Notes: generated by a model from the letters alone, not told the origin. 64,000 nt of DNA from Thiosocius sp963808165 (GCA_963808165.1 CAWEET010000013.1:130801-194800); one strand, 5' to 3'; shown: positions 1-9,388, counted from the stretch's first letter. Translations and numbers: made by a program.

Positions 1-1094
1 CTCGGGTCGATAAACCGGATGCCGAACACCCGCTCGACCGCAGCCACTGCGGACTCGATATTCAGCGCGAGCGCAAGTCCGGCAATGATTCCGACCAGCG
101 TTCCGATCGCGCCGAGGGTTGCGCCCTGGACGATGAATATCCGCATCACCTGACCGGGGCTTGCACCGAAGGTCTTCAGAATGGCGATGTCGCTCTGCTT
201 GTCGACGACCATCATCACCAGCGTGGAAACGATATTGAAGGCCGCGATCACCACGATGAAGAACAGCAGCAGTCCCATCATGCGCTTCTCCATTTTCAGC
301 GCGGCGAAGAAGTTGCGATGGTAGTCGGTCCAGTTCAGCACCCGGTAACGGCCCTGCAGCGAATCTGCCAGCTCGAAAGCCACCCTGCGTGCCTCCCAGA
401 CGTCGTCCAGGCGCAGCCGGACCCCGGTGACCGCATCGCCGAGCTGCTGCAGTACCGCGGCATCCGCGATATGGACGATCGCGACCCCGCGGTCGTACTC
501 TCCCATGCCGACCTCGAACAGGCCTGAGACGGTAAACCGTTTCAGTCGCGGCATGCTGCCGGCCACGGTGACGGTGATCTGCGGCACGATCACCGTGACC
601 TTGTCGCCGACTGTCACCCTCAGCACGTTCGCCAGTTCACGCCCCAGGACGATACGGAATTCACCGGCCTCGAGGTCGGACAAGGACCCCGCGACCATGT
701 GTGAGGCAACATCCACCACATTCGGTTCGAGTGCCGGATCCACGCCGCGTACGACCGCGCCGGTGACCTCGCGGCGATGGCTGAGCATCGCCTGCCCCTC
801 GATATAGGGCGCCGCCCCGAGCACGCGCGGGTGGAGACTCGCCCGCCGCATCGCGTCCTCCCAGTCGATCATGCGACCGTCGAGTGCCTGCACATCGCCA
901 TGCGACGCCATGCCGAGGATTCGCTCACGGACCTCTTTGTGAAAGCCGTTCATTACCGAAAGCACGGTAATCAGGACCACCACACCGAGCGCGATGCCAA
1001 GGGTCGAGATCAACGAGATGAAAGAAATAAAGTGGTTGCGCCGACGCGATCGCGTGTAGCGCAGGCCGACAAAGAGCGACAGCGGATGATACAT
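1..1094 (-). CDS. lolC: Lipoprotein-releasing ABC permease, LolC/LolE family (3' end outside window)
   Basis: This is an inner-membrane permease of the LolCDE complex, which extracts lipoproteins from the inner membrane and passes them to LolA. About 364 residues are visible, starting MYHPLSLFVGLRYTRSRRR. The family-typical first membrane helix follows (ISTLGIALGVVVLITVLSVM, about residues 31-50). Next comes a periplasmic domain, and then the second helix and the conserved cytoplasmic stretch containing DIAILKTFGAS. The remaining C-terminus, about 50 residues in the family, lies beyond base 1. The ATG at 1094 begins the conserved N-terminus, although no strong ribosome site precedes it. LolC and LolE cannot be told apart from this fragment; the partner ATPase LolD would lie to the left, outside the window. 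Confidence 0.9.
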   Translation of the reverse strand, partial: MYHPLSLFVGLRYTRSRRRNHFISFISLISTLGIALGVVVLITVLSVMNGFHKEVRERILGMASHGDVQALDGRMIDWEDAMRRASLHPRVLGAAPYIEGQAMLSHRREVTGAVVRGVDPALEPNVVDVASHMVAGSLSDLEAGEFRIVLGRELANVLRVTVGDKVTVIVPQITVTVAGSMPRLKRFTVSGLFEVGMGEYDRGVAIVHIADAAVLQQLGDAVTGVRLRLDDVWEARRVAFELADSLQGRYRVLNWTDYHRNFFAALKMEKRMMGLLLFFIVVIAAFNIVSTLVMMVVDKQSDIAILKTFGASPGQVMRIFIVQGATLGAIGTLVGIIAGLALALNIESAVAAVERVFGIRFIDP

Positions 1095-1263
1095 GGGCGA
1101 ATTAAATCACAAAGCAGCCGCTACAGACTCTGCAAAGCGTGGCCAGGCGGTTTGTCCGGCGAAATATCGTGGTTAAATTGCGAACGCGGACAAGCGTCAA
1201 GCGCCGGCACCGAATCACCTCGGCCACGTGTGCATGTACACAGCTATCTCAAGGGAGTTCAGA

Positions 1264-1548
1264 ATGAAACTTACTGGTTTTGCGTTGGCCCTGCTGCTTG
1301 CCTCCAGCACGACGGTCGGGGCCGACACCCTGCTGGTGGATGCCGTCGGCGAGGCCCCTCCGAACAGCGCGCAGGGTATACCGCGTCCCGCCAGGGGCAC
1401 GCGGATGGCCGATGTCAGGACAGGGTATGGCGAACCCGCCACTGTGATGGATGCCGTTGGCGAGCCACCGATCACCCGCTGGGCCTATCCGGAATACACC
1501 GTCTATTTCGAATACGACAGGGTCATCGACGTCGTGGTGCATCGTTGA
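1264..1548 (+). CDS. Small secreted protein of unknown function
   Basis: The product is 94 residues with a clear N-terminal signal peptide (MKLTGFALALLLASSTTVGA, cut after GA). The mature part contains RMADVRTGYGEPATVMDAVG and ends in an aromatic segment rich in Tyr and Phe. The pattern of a GEP-type turn followed by TRWAYPEYTVYFEYDRVIDV is typical of short periplasmic proteins of Chromatiales-like bacteria. The start at 1264 is preceded by AAGGGAG at a suitable distance. It is divergent from the Lol permease. No enzyme motif is visible and no function is assigned. Confidence 0.75.
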   Translation: MKLTGFALALLLASSTTVGADTLLVDAVGEAPPNSAQGIPRPARGTRMADVRTGYGEPATVMDAVGEPPITRWAYPEYTVYFEYDRVIDVVVHR

Positions 1549-1549
1549 G

Positions 1550-1657
1550 ATGAGCCGAACGGGCAGGCCCCGCCTGCCTGCGGAGTGGGAGCCACCGGCG
1601 GGCGTGATGCTCACCTGGCCGCACCCGGACACCGATTGGGGCGATCGGCTGAACGCT
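1550..1657 (+). pseudogene. Agmatine/peptidylarginine deiminase, N-terminal remnant
   Basis: An ATG overlaps the region just after the preceding stop and opens with MSRTGRPRLPAEWEP followed by GVMLTWPHPDTDWGDRL. This is the conserved N-terminus of agmatine deiminase-type enzymes (RLPAEWEPQxGVxLTWPHxxTDW). The similarity stops after about 36 residues and the frame runs on into unrelated sequence. The rest of the roughly 340-residue enzyme, including the catalytic Cys and His, is absent. An intact member would hydrolyse agmatine to N-carbamoylputrescine. The remnant seems to be the scar of a deletion. From 1658 to 2047 I see no gene. Confidence 0.7.
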
Positions 1658-2047
1658 GGCGCGCTTCGTCGATCCGCAGAACATTCGGTATACCACCGCG
1701 CCGGTCGGCCGCCTGCAGTTACATCGTTTCACCATCCGGGATCGCGCCGGAGGCCTCTGCTGCCAGACGCCGTTCCCTTGCCAGATCGGGGACGGCTGCG
1801 GATTGTGCATCGCCGATACAGCGCAAGGAGTTGGCCGGGAACAGCATCACCAAGGCGGCGCGTTTCGAGATCGACATGCCGAGAGCTGCCCGGAGTATGC
1901 AGAAACACCCGGCTTTTTAGTTTATATTGCCGGCTCTGACAGCGTGCATCCGGCATCGTCGGTCGCGACCCACGCGCACCGGATGCTCCCCTGTGGAAGC
2001 CCCTGGGAAAGGGCGTTTCCGAAAACTGCTGATCCAAGGAGAAGTAA

Positions 2048-2239
2048 TTGATCATGCGTTTCATGTTGTTTCTGTTCGTCGCACTGGGCCTGACTATGGT
2101 CTGGCAAACCAGCACGCTCGCGTTAGGCCCTGTGGCTCAGCCCCACTACTGTGCCGATGATGACGGGGGAAAAGACCAGAAAACGGATGGAAATGGCAAG
2201 GCCCAGGGGGCTGGCGACCAGGAACCCGACTGCGAGTGA
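2048..2239 (+). CDS. Small secreted acidic protein, unknown
   Basis: A 61-63 residue product has a hydrophobic signal sequence (MRFMLFLFVALGLTMVWQTS) followed by a short hydrophilic tail rich in Asp, Gly and Lys with two cysteines. AAGGAG at 2036-2041 is 6 bases from a TTG at 2048 and 12 from an ATG at 2054, so either start is possible. It lies upstream of the rhodanese gene in the same direction. The tail is low in complexity and no family is recognised. Confidence 0.5.
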   Translation: MIMRFMLFLFVALGLTMVWQTSTLALGPVAQPHYCADDDGGKDQKTDGNGKAQGAGDQEPDCE

Positions 2240-2333
2240 GTGACTCGGAACAGGAGCGGCCTGGGCAAGCTCGGCTGAGGCCGGCGTTCGAACCAAGTCA
2301 ATCAACGACAAGAGAATCGGAGGAGTTCCGCGG

Positions 2334-2990
2334 ATGAAGTGCCAGAAGACCCTGTGTGTGTTGACCGTTGCAAGCGGTATCGCCCTATCGGGCGCAGCCC
2401 TCGCGGAGGAGTTGGCGGTGGGCATCAGTCGCTCGATGGACAAGTTCGAGGGAACGCTGAACGGAAAACCCATCAGCATCATGCGCAACCAGGATCAGAG
2501 CAACACGGTCAATCCCGCTTTCGCGAAGACATCACGCAAGTGCCCGCCATTCTGCATCCAACCCGGGCAGCTGGAGGGGGGCGTCGAGACCATTGGCGAA
2601 CTCGAACTGATCGCTTACGTCGAACAGATGGCCGCCGGCGACGACAGCATCGTGCTGATCGACTCGCGCACACCGGACTGGGTATCCAAGGGCACCATCC
2701 CGGGTGCCATCAACCTGCCATGGACCAAGCTGAACCCGGCGAAGGGCGCGGATCCGATATCTATCAGCGAGATCCTGGGCGGTCAATTCGGTGCCAAGGA
2801 GATGGAGGGCTTGTGGGATTTCAGCGACGCCAAGACCCTGGTCCTGTTCTGCAACGGCATGTGGTGCGGACAATCTCCTAACAATATCAAGAATCTGATG
2901 CGCTTCGGATATCCGGCCAACAAAATCAAATGGTATCGCGGCGGGATGCAGGATTGGGAGGTCCTGGGCCTGACAACGGTCAAGCCCTGA
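2334..2990 (+). CDS. Secreted rhodanese-domain protein
   Basis: The protein has 218 residues with a signal peptide ending GAALA, so it should act in the periplasm. The rhodanese fold covers about residues 85-215: LIDSRTPDWVSKGTIPGAIN is the CH2A-like region (Asp-Ser-Arg, then GTIPGAIN). The active-site loop is VLFCNGMWCGQSP with Cys173, the position that carries the persulfide in sulfurtransferases. A second Cys at 178 and two more in KCPPFC (about residue 65) could form disulfides. GGAGGAG sits just before the ATG at 2334. Substrate is unknown; related periplasmic rhodaneses occur with sulfur oxidation or redox-stress genes. Confidence 0.88.
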   Translation: MKCQKTLCVLTVASGIALSGAALAEELAVGISRSMDKFEGTLNGKPISIMRNQDQSNTVNPAFAKTSRKCPPFCIQPGQLEGGVETIGELELIAYVEQMAAGDDSIVLIDSRTPDWVSKGTIPGAINLPWTKLNPAKGADPISISEILGGQFGAKEMEGLWDFSDAKTLVLFCNGMWCGQSPNNIKNLMRFGYPANKIKWYRGGMQDWEVLGLTTVKP

Positions 2991-2999
2991 TTGCGCGCG

Positions 3000-3018
3000 C
3001 CCCGCTCCAGCAGCGGGG
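3000..3018 (+). terminator. GC-rich hairpin after rhodanese gene
   Basis: A perfect 7-bp stem (CCCCGCT / AGCGGGG) with a 5-base loop lies ten bases after the rhodanese stop. There is no T-tract, so it may stabilise the 3' end of the mRNA rather than terminate by itself. Confidence 0.4.
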
Positions 3019-3173
3019 TGTAACGGCATGCCAATCGCGGCGTGACCCTGTCTGTCCTCCCCTCCGGCAGATCGGGGCGATGTCAATTGACCGTATGACC
3101 GATTTCCCGAGTCTGTCTTCCGCACCAAAGGCGCTGCCCTCGGGGCCTGCCGCGGCCGTCGGCTTATGCGACA

Positions 3174-6100
3174 ATGCCGCGCCCCGAGTCCCCGGAACAC
3201 CATGCAGTGAAATCCGCAGTACCCCCTCTCCCGACGTCGGCTGAATCCATGGTGCATTGGGGTCGTTGCATTGGCGCAGCGACCGGTTATGCGATTGCCC
3301 GCGCCGTTGCCGACGCCCGTGCGCCGCTGCTGGTCGTCACCAGTGACGTGCAGGCGGCCACCCGGCTGATGGAAGAGATTCGATTCTTCCGCGACGACCC
3401 GGCCCTCGAGGTGCTGAGCTTTCCCGACTGGGAAACGCTACCGTACGACGTCTTCTCACCGTTGCCGGAACTCGTTTCGCAGCGCCTGCTGACGCTGCAC
3501 CGGCTGCGCGGGATGAAAACCGGGGTCATCGTCGTGCCGATCGCGACCTTGATGCAGCGCCTGCTGCCTCCAGGCTTCCTCGATGCGCACAGCCTGCTGC
3601 TGGATGTCGGCGACGAACTCGATCTCGACGCATTCCGCCTGCGCCTCGAATCCGCCGGCTATCAGTGCGTCTCGCAGGTAATGACACACGGAGAGTTCGC
3701 GGTTCGCGGCTCGCTGATCGACCTGTTTCCAATGGGCAGCGACTGGCCCTACCGCATCGATCTGTTCGACCGTGAAATCGATTCCATCCGGATATTCGAA
3801 CCCGAATCCCAGCGTACCGACCGCAAGATAGAGCGCATTTCGCTGTTGCCCGCGCGCGAATTTCCACTCGACGAAGCTGCGACGGCGCGCTTCCGCAAGG
3901 CCTACCGGGAACGGATCGAGGGCGACCCGCAGCGCAGCCTCATCTACCGCGGGATCACCGAGGGCCTCGTCCCGGGTGGCATCGAATACTACCTGCCGTT
4001 GTTCTTCGAGAGCACCGCAACACTGTTCGACTACATCCCGGCCGACACTGTTGCAGTGCTCGATCGGCGCCTCGACGACGAGGCCAGGCAGTTCTTCGAT
4101 ACCGTTGGCGAGCGCTACGAACAGCGGCGGCACGATGTCGAGCGCCCCCTGCTCACGCCCGAGTCACTGTATCTGCAACCCGAGCAACTGCACGCGCTGC
4201 TGGCGGACCATCCGCGGGTCGAGACGAGGCGCGGCGAAATCGAGGCAGACCCGGCCGGACCCCTCGGTTTCGATCTGCCTTCGCGCCCGGTTCCGCCGGT
4301 CGGTATCCAGGCGAAGGCGGCCGACCCGGCGCAGGCGCTCAGGAACGCATTGAGCAATACCGCGGCGCGCACCCTGTTTGTCGCCGAGACTGCCGGGCGC
4401 CGCGAGGCGCTGCTGGACACGCTCGGCGGCTTCAATATTCGGCCGGACTATAGCGAAAGCTGGCACGATTTCGTCGCAGGCGAGTCGTCGCCCGCCATTA
4501 CTGTTGCGCCGATCGAGAATGGTCTGTGGCTCGATCGGGACGGCCTGCTGCTGATTCCCGAGGCCCTGCTGCTGGGCGAGAGAGTCAAACAGCGCCGCCG
4601 ACGCAAGGGCCAGGACGCAGACCAGATCGTACGCAACCTCGCGGAGCTGACAGTGGGCGCCCCGGTGGTCCATGAAGAACACGGCGTCGGCCGTTTTCTC
4701 GGCCTGCAGACACTCGAAGTCGCCGGCCAGACCACCGAGTTTCTGACACTCGAGTATGCTCGTGGCGACAAGCTCTACGTGCCGGTCGCGTCGCTGAATC
4801 TGATCAGCCGCTACACCGGCGCTTCGCCTGAGGCCGCACCGCTGCACCGTTTGGGCAGTGACCAATGGGAAAAGGCACGCCGCCGCGCCGCTGAGAAGGT
4901 CCGCGACGTCGCCGCTGAGCTGCTCGATATCTATGCGCGGCGCGAGGCCCGCCAGGGCACGGCACTGCCCGCGCCGCACGACGAATACCGCCGCTTTGCA
5001 GCGGACTTCGAGTTCGAGGAAACGCCCGACCAGGACCAGGCCATCCACGCCATCGTCGCCGACATGACCTCGGCCAAACCCATGGATCGCGTGGTCTGTG
5101 GCGACGTCGGCTTCGGCAAGACCGAGGTGGCGATGCGGGCCGCCTTTATCGCCGCCAACGCCGGCAAACAGGTCGCGGTGCTCGTGCCCACCACCCTGCT
5201 TGCCCAACAGCATTATCAGAACTTTTCCGATCGGTTCGCCGACTGGCCGATTCGGATCGAGAGCCTATCCCGCTTCCGTTCCGCCAAAGAAGCCAACCGG
5301 GTGCTGAAGGGCCTGGCGGACGGTCGCATCGACATTGTGGTCGGCACACACAAACTGCTCGGCGAGGGCATCAAATTCAAGGACCTCGGCCTGGCCATCG
5401 TGGATGAGGAACACCGCTTCGGAGTGCGTCACAAGGAACGACTGAAGGCCCTGCGCGCCGAGGTCGACATCCTGACGCTGACGGCCACACCGATTCCCCG
5501 CACCCTGAACATGGCCATGTCGGGGCTGCGTGACCTATCGATCATTGCCACCCCGCCGGCGGCGCGTCATCCGATCAAGACCTTCGTCAGCCAATGGAAC
5601 GACGTGCTGATCCGCGAGGCCTGCCAGCGCGAAATCAACCGTGGCGGCCAGGTCTATCTGCTGCACAACGAGGTATCCAGCATCGACAAGATGGCGCAGA
5701 AGATCGTCGATCTTGTCCCGGGCGCGCGCGTCGAGTCTGCCCACGGACAGATGCGCGAGCGTGAACTCGAGCGCATCATGCGCGATTTCTACCATCAGCG
5801 TTTCAATATCCTGGTATGCACCACGATCGTCGAAAGCGGCATCGACGTACCCAGCGCCAACACCATCATCATCGATCGCGCCGACAAGCTCGGACTCGCC
5901 CAGCTGCACCAGCTGCGCGGCCGGGTCGGACGTTCGCATCACCGGGCCTATGCCTATCTGATCGCGCCGCCGCCCAAGGCGATGACAACGGACGCGCGCA
6001 AGCGGCTCGAGGCCATCGAGTCGCTCGAGGAGCTCGGCGCCGGTTTCACCCTGGCAACCCATGATCTGGAGATTCGCGGGGCCGGCGAACTCCTTGGCGA

Positions 6101-6659
6101 CGAGCAGAGTGGCCAGATCCACGAGATCGGGTTTACGCTTTACACAGAGATGCTGGAACGTGCGGTACAGGCGATACGCGCCGGTCGTCAGCCGGAACTC
6201 GACCGCCCGCTGGATCACGGAACCGAGGTGGACCTGCACATCCCCGCACTGCTGCCTGATGACTATCTGCCGGATGTCCATGTCCGCTTGATCCAGTACA
6301 AGCGGATCGCGTCGGCGGAATCGGCCGAGGAACTGCGCGAACTCAAAGTGGAGATGATCGACCGCTTTGGACTGCTGCCCGAGCCGGCCAATAACCTGTT
6401 CGACGTGACCGAATTGAAACTGCAAGTGCAACCGTTCGGCATTCGCAAGATCGAGGCAGGACCGAGCGGTGGCCGGCTTCAATTCGATGCCGAACCCCGA
6501 TTCGATGCGGCCCGCCTGATCACGCTGATCCAGACGCAGCCCAAGACCTTCAAACTGGACGGCGCCGACAGACTGAAGTTTTTCGCCGATCTGTCCGATC
6601 CGACACAGCGCGTACCATTGGTGAAGTCGCTACTTGACCAATTGCTCGGTATCCAGTGA
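3174..6659 (+). CDS. mfd: Transcription-repair coupling factor Mfd
   Basis: Mfd displaces RNA polymerase stalled at lesions and recruits UvrA. The product has up to 1161 residues, the usual family length. The N-terminal UvrB-like region (about 1-350) has PFDWETLPYD-like sequence (SFPDWETLPYDVFSP). The RNA-polymerase-binding domain around residues 490-560 holds VVHEEHGVGRFLGL. The RecG-like translocase carries Walker A GDVGFGKTEVA (about 642-652), the DEEH box (about 743), TATPIPRTLNMA and the QLRGRVGRS motif. The C-terminal TRCF domain is complete. The ATG at 3174 lacks a good ribosome site; a GTG at 3207 or ATG at 3249 would also fit. It overlaps the next gene by four bases, which suggests translational coupling. 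Confidence 0.98.
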   Translation: MPRPESPEHHAVKSAVPPLPTSAESMVHWGRCIGAATGYAIARAVADARAPLLVVTSDVQAATRLMEEIRFFRDDPALEVLSFPDWETLPYDVFSPLPELVSQRLLTLHRLRGMKTGVIVVPIATLMQRLLPPGFLDAHSLLLDVGDELDLDAFRLRLESAGYQCVSQVMTHGEFAVRGSLIDLFPMGSDWPYRIDLFDREIDSIRIFEPESQRTDRKIERISLLPAREFPLDEAATARFRKAYRERIEGDPQRSLIYRGITEGLVPGGIEYYLPLFFESTATLFDYIPADTVAVLDRRLDDEARQFFDTVGERYEQRRHDVERPLLTPESLYLQPEQLHALLADHPRVETRRGEIEADPAGPLGFDLPSRPVPPVGIQAKAADPAQALRNALSNTAARTLFVAETAGRREALLDTLGGFNIRPDYSESWHDFVAGESSPAITVAPIENGLWLDRDGLLLIPEALLLGERVKQRRRRKGQDADQIVRNLAELTVGAPVVHEEHGVGRFLGLQTLEVAGQTTEFLTLEYARGDKLYVPVASLNLISRYTGASPEAAPLHRLGSDQWEKARRRAAEKVRDVAAELLDIYARREARQGTALPAPHDEYRRFAADFEFEETPDQDQAIHAIVADMTSAKPMDRVVCGDVGFGKTEVAMRAAFIAANAGKQVAVLVPTTLLAQQHYQNFSDRFADWPIRIESLSRFRSAKEANRVLKGLADGRIDIVVGTHKLLGEGIKFKDLGLAIVDEEHRFGVRHKERLKALRAEVDILTLTATPIPRTLNMAMSGLRDLSIIATPPAARHPIKTFVSQWNDVLIREACQREINRGGQVYLLHNEVSSIDKMAQKIVDLVPGARVESAHGQMRERELERIMRDFYHQRFNILVCTTIVESGIDVPSANTIIIDRADKLGLAQLHQLRGRVGRSHHRAYAYLIAPPPKAMTTDARKRLEAIESLEELGAGFTLATHDLEIRGAGELLGDEQSGQIHEIGFTLYTEMLERAVQAIRAGRQPELDRPLDHGTEVDLHIPALLPDDYLPDVHVRLIQYKRIASAESAEELRELKVEMIDRFGLLPEPANNLFDVTELKLQVQPFGIRKIEAGPSGGRLQFDAEPRFDAARLITLIQTQPKTFKLDGADRLKFFADLSDPTQRVPLVKSLLDQLLGIQ

Positions 6660-7255
6660 AGTGGCTGACCATGAACAGAGCAATCCTAGCTGAGCGAGTC
6701 GGCGGCCTGTTGCTGATTTCCCTGCTACTCCAGGGTGCGGCGTATGCTGCTGACAATCTCTACAAGTTCGAAATGGTGATCTTCGAGCGGCCGGGCGTGA
6801 CCGTCGAACCCGCGGCGGAATCCCGGGAAGATGCGCCGACGATGAACCTCGCCGGGCGCCTCGATGCGATGGCCGCAGGCGGCAAGCGTCTCGGCCCGGT
6901 AGCCTATACGCTGAAGCAGAAAGGCATGATCGTGCATGAGCACCTGGCCTGGATCCAGTCGCCACGCGGCCTCGACAGCAAGTCCTGGTATCAGGTCGGG
7001 GACGGTCGTCTGGATGGGCTGGTGCGCATGACGCGCGGGCGTTTTTTGCACCTCGATGCCGAGCTGGCACTGCGCGACACAGGGTTCCGCGCCAAGCTCT
7101 ACCGACGCATGCGCAGCGGCGAGTTGCACTACGTGGACCATCCGAAATTCGGTATCCTGATCGAGGCGACACCGCTGGCAGGGGCATCCGGCGCCGGTGC
7201 GGCCGACGGCACCTCGTCCGGTGAACCCAAACCCGCCAAACCCGGTGCTTCCTGA
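6656..7255 (+). CDS. csiV: CsiV-like periplasmic protein
   Basis: This 199-residue protein follows mfd directly. A GTG at 6656 overlaps the mfd stop as GTGA; an ATG at 6671 is an alternative. A signal peptide ends near LLLQGAAYA. The mature start YKFEMVIFERP, with WQTP-type residues (here AWIQSPRG) further on, fits the CsiV family (PF10972-type). That family is regularly encoded beside mfd in gammaproteobacteria and is linked in Vibrio to peptidoglycan and D-amino-acid stress. The C-terminus is a Gly/Ala/Pro-rich tail of about 25 residues. Family assignment rests on neighbourhood plus the EMVIFER and HPKFGILIE motifs; biochemical role is inferred. Confidence 0.8.
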   Translation: MKWLTMNRAILAERVGGLLLISLLLQGAAYAADNLYKFEMVIFERPGVTVEPAAESREDAPTMNLAGRLDAMAAGGKRLGPVAYTLKQKGMIVHEHLAWIQSPRGLDSKSWYQVGDGRLDGLVRMTRGRFLHLDAELALRDTGFRAKLYRRMRSGELHYVDHPKFGILIEATPLAGASGAGAADGTSSGEPKPAKPGAS

Positions 7256-7294
7256 ACCTTCACGCGGTGACCGGTCGAATCACCTTCGCCCCGC

Positions 7295-8248
7295 ATGACC
7301 GCCGTCAACGTCTACGCTGGGAACAGACTCGCCGAGTACAACTTCGGCCCTGAACATCCGTTCGGACCGGCACGGCTCGATGCCTTCCTGGCCAGATTTC
7401 ACGAATCCGGCCTGGCACAGCGCTGTCACCTCGCGGCATCCCGCATGGCGCAGCGCGCTGATCTCGAGCGCTTTCATACCGCCGGATATATCGATCGGGT
7501 GATACGGCTGTCCGCCACCGGCGTAGGTTATCTGGACAGCGGCGATACACCGGCCGTTGCCGGCATCTACGAGGCTGCAGCAAGGGTGGTTGGCACGGTA
7601 CTCCGCGCGGTCGACGACCTCATGGACGGCAGCGCCAGGCACGCGTTCGTACCCATCGCAGGCCTGCACCACGCACGAGCCGATTCGGCGGCCGGTTTCT
7701 GTGTGTTTAACGACTGCGCGATTGCGATCCAACACCTGCGCCAACTGTATGGTCTGCGCAGCATCGCCTACGTGGACATCGATGCCCACCATGGCGACGG
7801 CGTCTTTTACGCCTTCGAGCACGACCCGGCGCTGGCGTTGGCCGATCTGCACGAGGATGGTCGTTTCCTCTACCCGGGGACCGGTGCTGCCAGCGAGACT
7901 GGAAAAGGCGCAGCCAAGGGCACCAAGCTCAACGTACCGATGCCCCCGGGAGCGGATGATCGTCTGTTCTTCACCGCCTGGGACCAGGTGCAATCCTTTA
8001 TCGACCGCGCCCGTCCGGAGTTCATCCTGTTGCAATGCGGGGCGGACAGCATCGCGGGCGACCCAATCACAGACATGGCCTACAGCAGCGAGGCGCACCG
8101 TCATGCAACGAAAAGCCTGCGCGCGCTGGCCGAAACACATTGCGACGGCCGCCTCCTGGCACTGGGCGGCGGTGGCTACAATCTGGCGAATCTGGCGAAT
8201 GCCTGGTGCGCCGTGGTCGAGGCGATGCTGGATGCCGACGACAGCTGA
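7295..8248 (+). CDS. Histone deacetylase / AcuC-type amidohydrolase
   Basis: This is a zinc-dependent deacetylase-fold enzyme of 317 residues. The catalytic His pair is in GLHHARAD (125-126). Zinc ligands are Asp163 and His165 in DIDAHHGDG and the Asp of CGADSIAGD. The Gly-rich LALGGGGYN loop near the end carries a GGGY motif. Bacterial relatives act on acetyl-lysine enzymes, acetylpolyamines or other acyl-amides, and the sequence does not fix the substrate. It lies 39 bases after the CsiV-like gene in the same direction and may be cotranscribed with mfd. Confidence 0.93.
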   Translation: MTAVNVYAGNRLAEYNFGPEHPFGPARLDAFLARFHESGLAQRCHLAASRMAQRADLERFHTAGYIDRVIRLSATGVGYLDSGDTPAVAGIYEAAARVVGTVLRAVDDLMDGSARHAFVPIAGLHHARADSAAGFCVFNDCAIAIQHLRQLYGLRSIAYVDIDAHHGDGVFYAFEHDPALALADLHEDGRFLYPGTGAASETGKGAAKGTKLNVPMPPGADDRLFFTAWDQVQSFIDRARPEFILLQCGADSIAGDPITDMAYSSEAHRHATKSLRALAETHCDGRLLALGGGGYNLANLANAWCAVVEAMLDADDS

Positions 8249-8482
8249 CAGCGGCTGCATGCGGCTTTTGCTATGACAAGCGCCGCCCTGCCTTGCCCCG
8301 ATTGGCGCGCCGGTTCGGCATTCAAGGCCATTCAAGTGCGCCCCGCCAGTATGCTGGGCCTCATAGACGGAAACCGTCGAACCAGCCCATCGCATTTCCC
8401 GGCTCGCTGCGACATTCCTTGACCTGCATCATCCCGCGCAGGAAATGACCGAGTCGCGGCGGTCGACCGCTTCGCTGCAACG

Positions 8483-8488
8483 TATAAT
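8483..8488 (+). promoter_or_regulatory. Candidate -10 element upstream of acidic protein gene
   Basis: A perfect TATAAT lies in an otherwise GC-rich stretch 71-112 bases before the possible starts of the next gene. The -35 region (near 8461-8466) is weak. It supports a start downstream of 8490. The rest of 8249-8558 shows no gene. Confidence 0.4.
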
Positions 8489-8558
8489 TCGAACAGGGGC
8501 ACCGGCTGCGATATCGGCCCTCCGCGCAGCGGGTCCGGCTGCGGGATGCGGCACATCG

Positions 8559-9080
8559 ATGAACACGGGCTTCCCAATGCAGGTCAGCAAAGTCATGTCG
8601 ATCCCAGAAGATGTCTTCGAAAACACCTCCGACGAAATGTCGGCAGTCATTGCGTCCGTCCTGGACGATGATGATCTCGATCAACCCGCAACGCTCGCCA
8701 GCGTGCGTGAGGCAATACTCGCGCGGGTAAAGACGGTGACGATTCCACTGAACCGCTTCTCCTCGGACGAGTGGCAGGCGCTGCACGATGAGATCGATGC
8801 GCTGATCGAGGAATACGACGCCGATGCGCTCGCTGTGCGCTTTCTCAGGCCTTGGGCAAGCGAGCCGCTGCAGCGGCTGATCGAGGCTGGACTCGACGAA
8901 CTCGGCGACCCGACCCTTGGCAGCCTGTACGAGACCATTCAGGGGGGACTCCTCGCGCACCTGATCGGCCAGGGGGAAGTCGACGACGATGAGGCACAGA
9001 CGGTGGTTGCGGAACTGCAAAACCTCATCGGTCGTCATGGGCACGACGCGCTGGCGGAGGACTTTCTGGGCGCGCTCTGA
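8559..9080 (+). CDS. Acidic hypothetical protein
   Basis: An open frame of up to 211 residues is present from 8445. The likely start is ATG 8559, 8577 or 8595, because a TATAAT box lies at 8483. The product (173 residues from 8559) is rich in Asp and Glu, for example SVLDDDDLD. It is mostly helical, with no signal peptide and no membrane segment. Codon use matches neighbouring genes, and Leu/Glu heptads in the middle suggest helical bundling. I do not recognise a family or a function. Confidence 0.6.
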   Translation: MNTGFPMQVSKVMSIPEDVFENTSDEMSAVIASVLDDDDLDQPATLASVREAILARVKTVTIPLNRFSSDEWQALHDEIDALIEEYDADALAVRFLRPWASEPLQRLIEAGLDELGDPTLGSLYETIQGGLLAHLIGQGEVDDDEAQTVVAELQNLIGRHGHDALAEDFLGAL

Positions 9081-9233
9081 GTGCGGTCGGAGCCGCGCCC
9101 GCCACATCATCATGAGCTTGCCACTGCCGGCTGCCGCCTCGGTCGATCGCTCGACACCGCACATCCGGCTTGGTCTGTGACGGCCCTTCGCGGGCTGCGC
9201 GGGTAGTTTCGTAAAGGTTGGGAAATCCAGCGC

Positions 9234-9388
9234 TTAGGCGTCGGCGGCGGTCGGCTGGGTAACTTGCTGGGTAACAACCCGCTCTGGCGGCAGCCCGTGG
9301 TTGCGATGAAACCCATAACGGCGCTCGGCCTTCCTGCGTACCTCGGCGGCTTTCCTAATATCCTCGAAGGCGCACCAAACCGCTATCC
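9234..9388 (-). pseudogene. Remnant of AP2-domain (homing-endonuclease-like) protein C-terminus
   Basis: An open segment on the minus strand encodes AFEDIRKAAEVRRKAERRYG followed by FHRNHG and a 20-residue tail. The run of xARKAAExxYGFHxNHG is the usual C-terminus of AP2-domain proteins of phages and mobile HNH-type endonucleases. An in-frame stop precedes it and no start is available, so it is a scar of a mobile gene. Flanking sequence to 9613 shows no other gene. Confidence 0.45.

Noticed and set aside
4164..5213. 349-codon minus-strand frame opposite mfd
   Set aside because: Antisense shadow of a conserved helicase; no independent signals.
7280..8395. 371-codon minus-strand frame opposite the deacetylase
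   Set aside because: Mirrors the codon periodicity of the deacetylase gene and has no motif.
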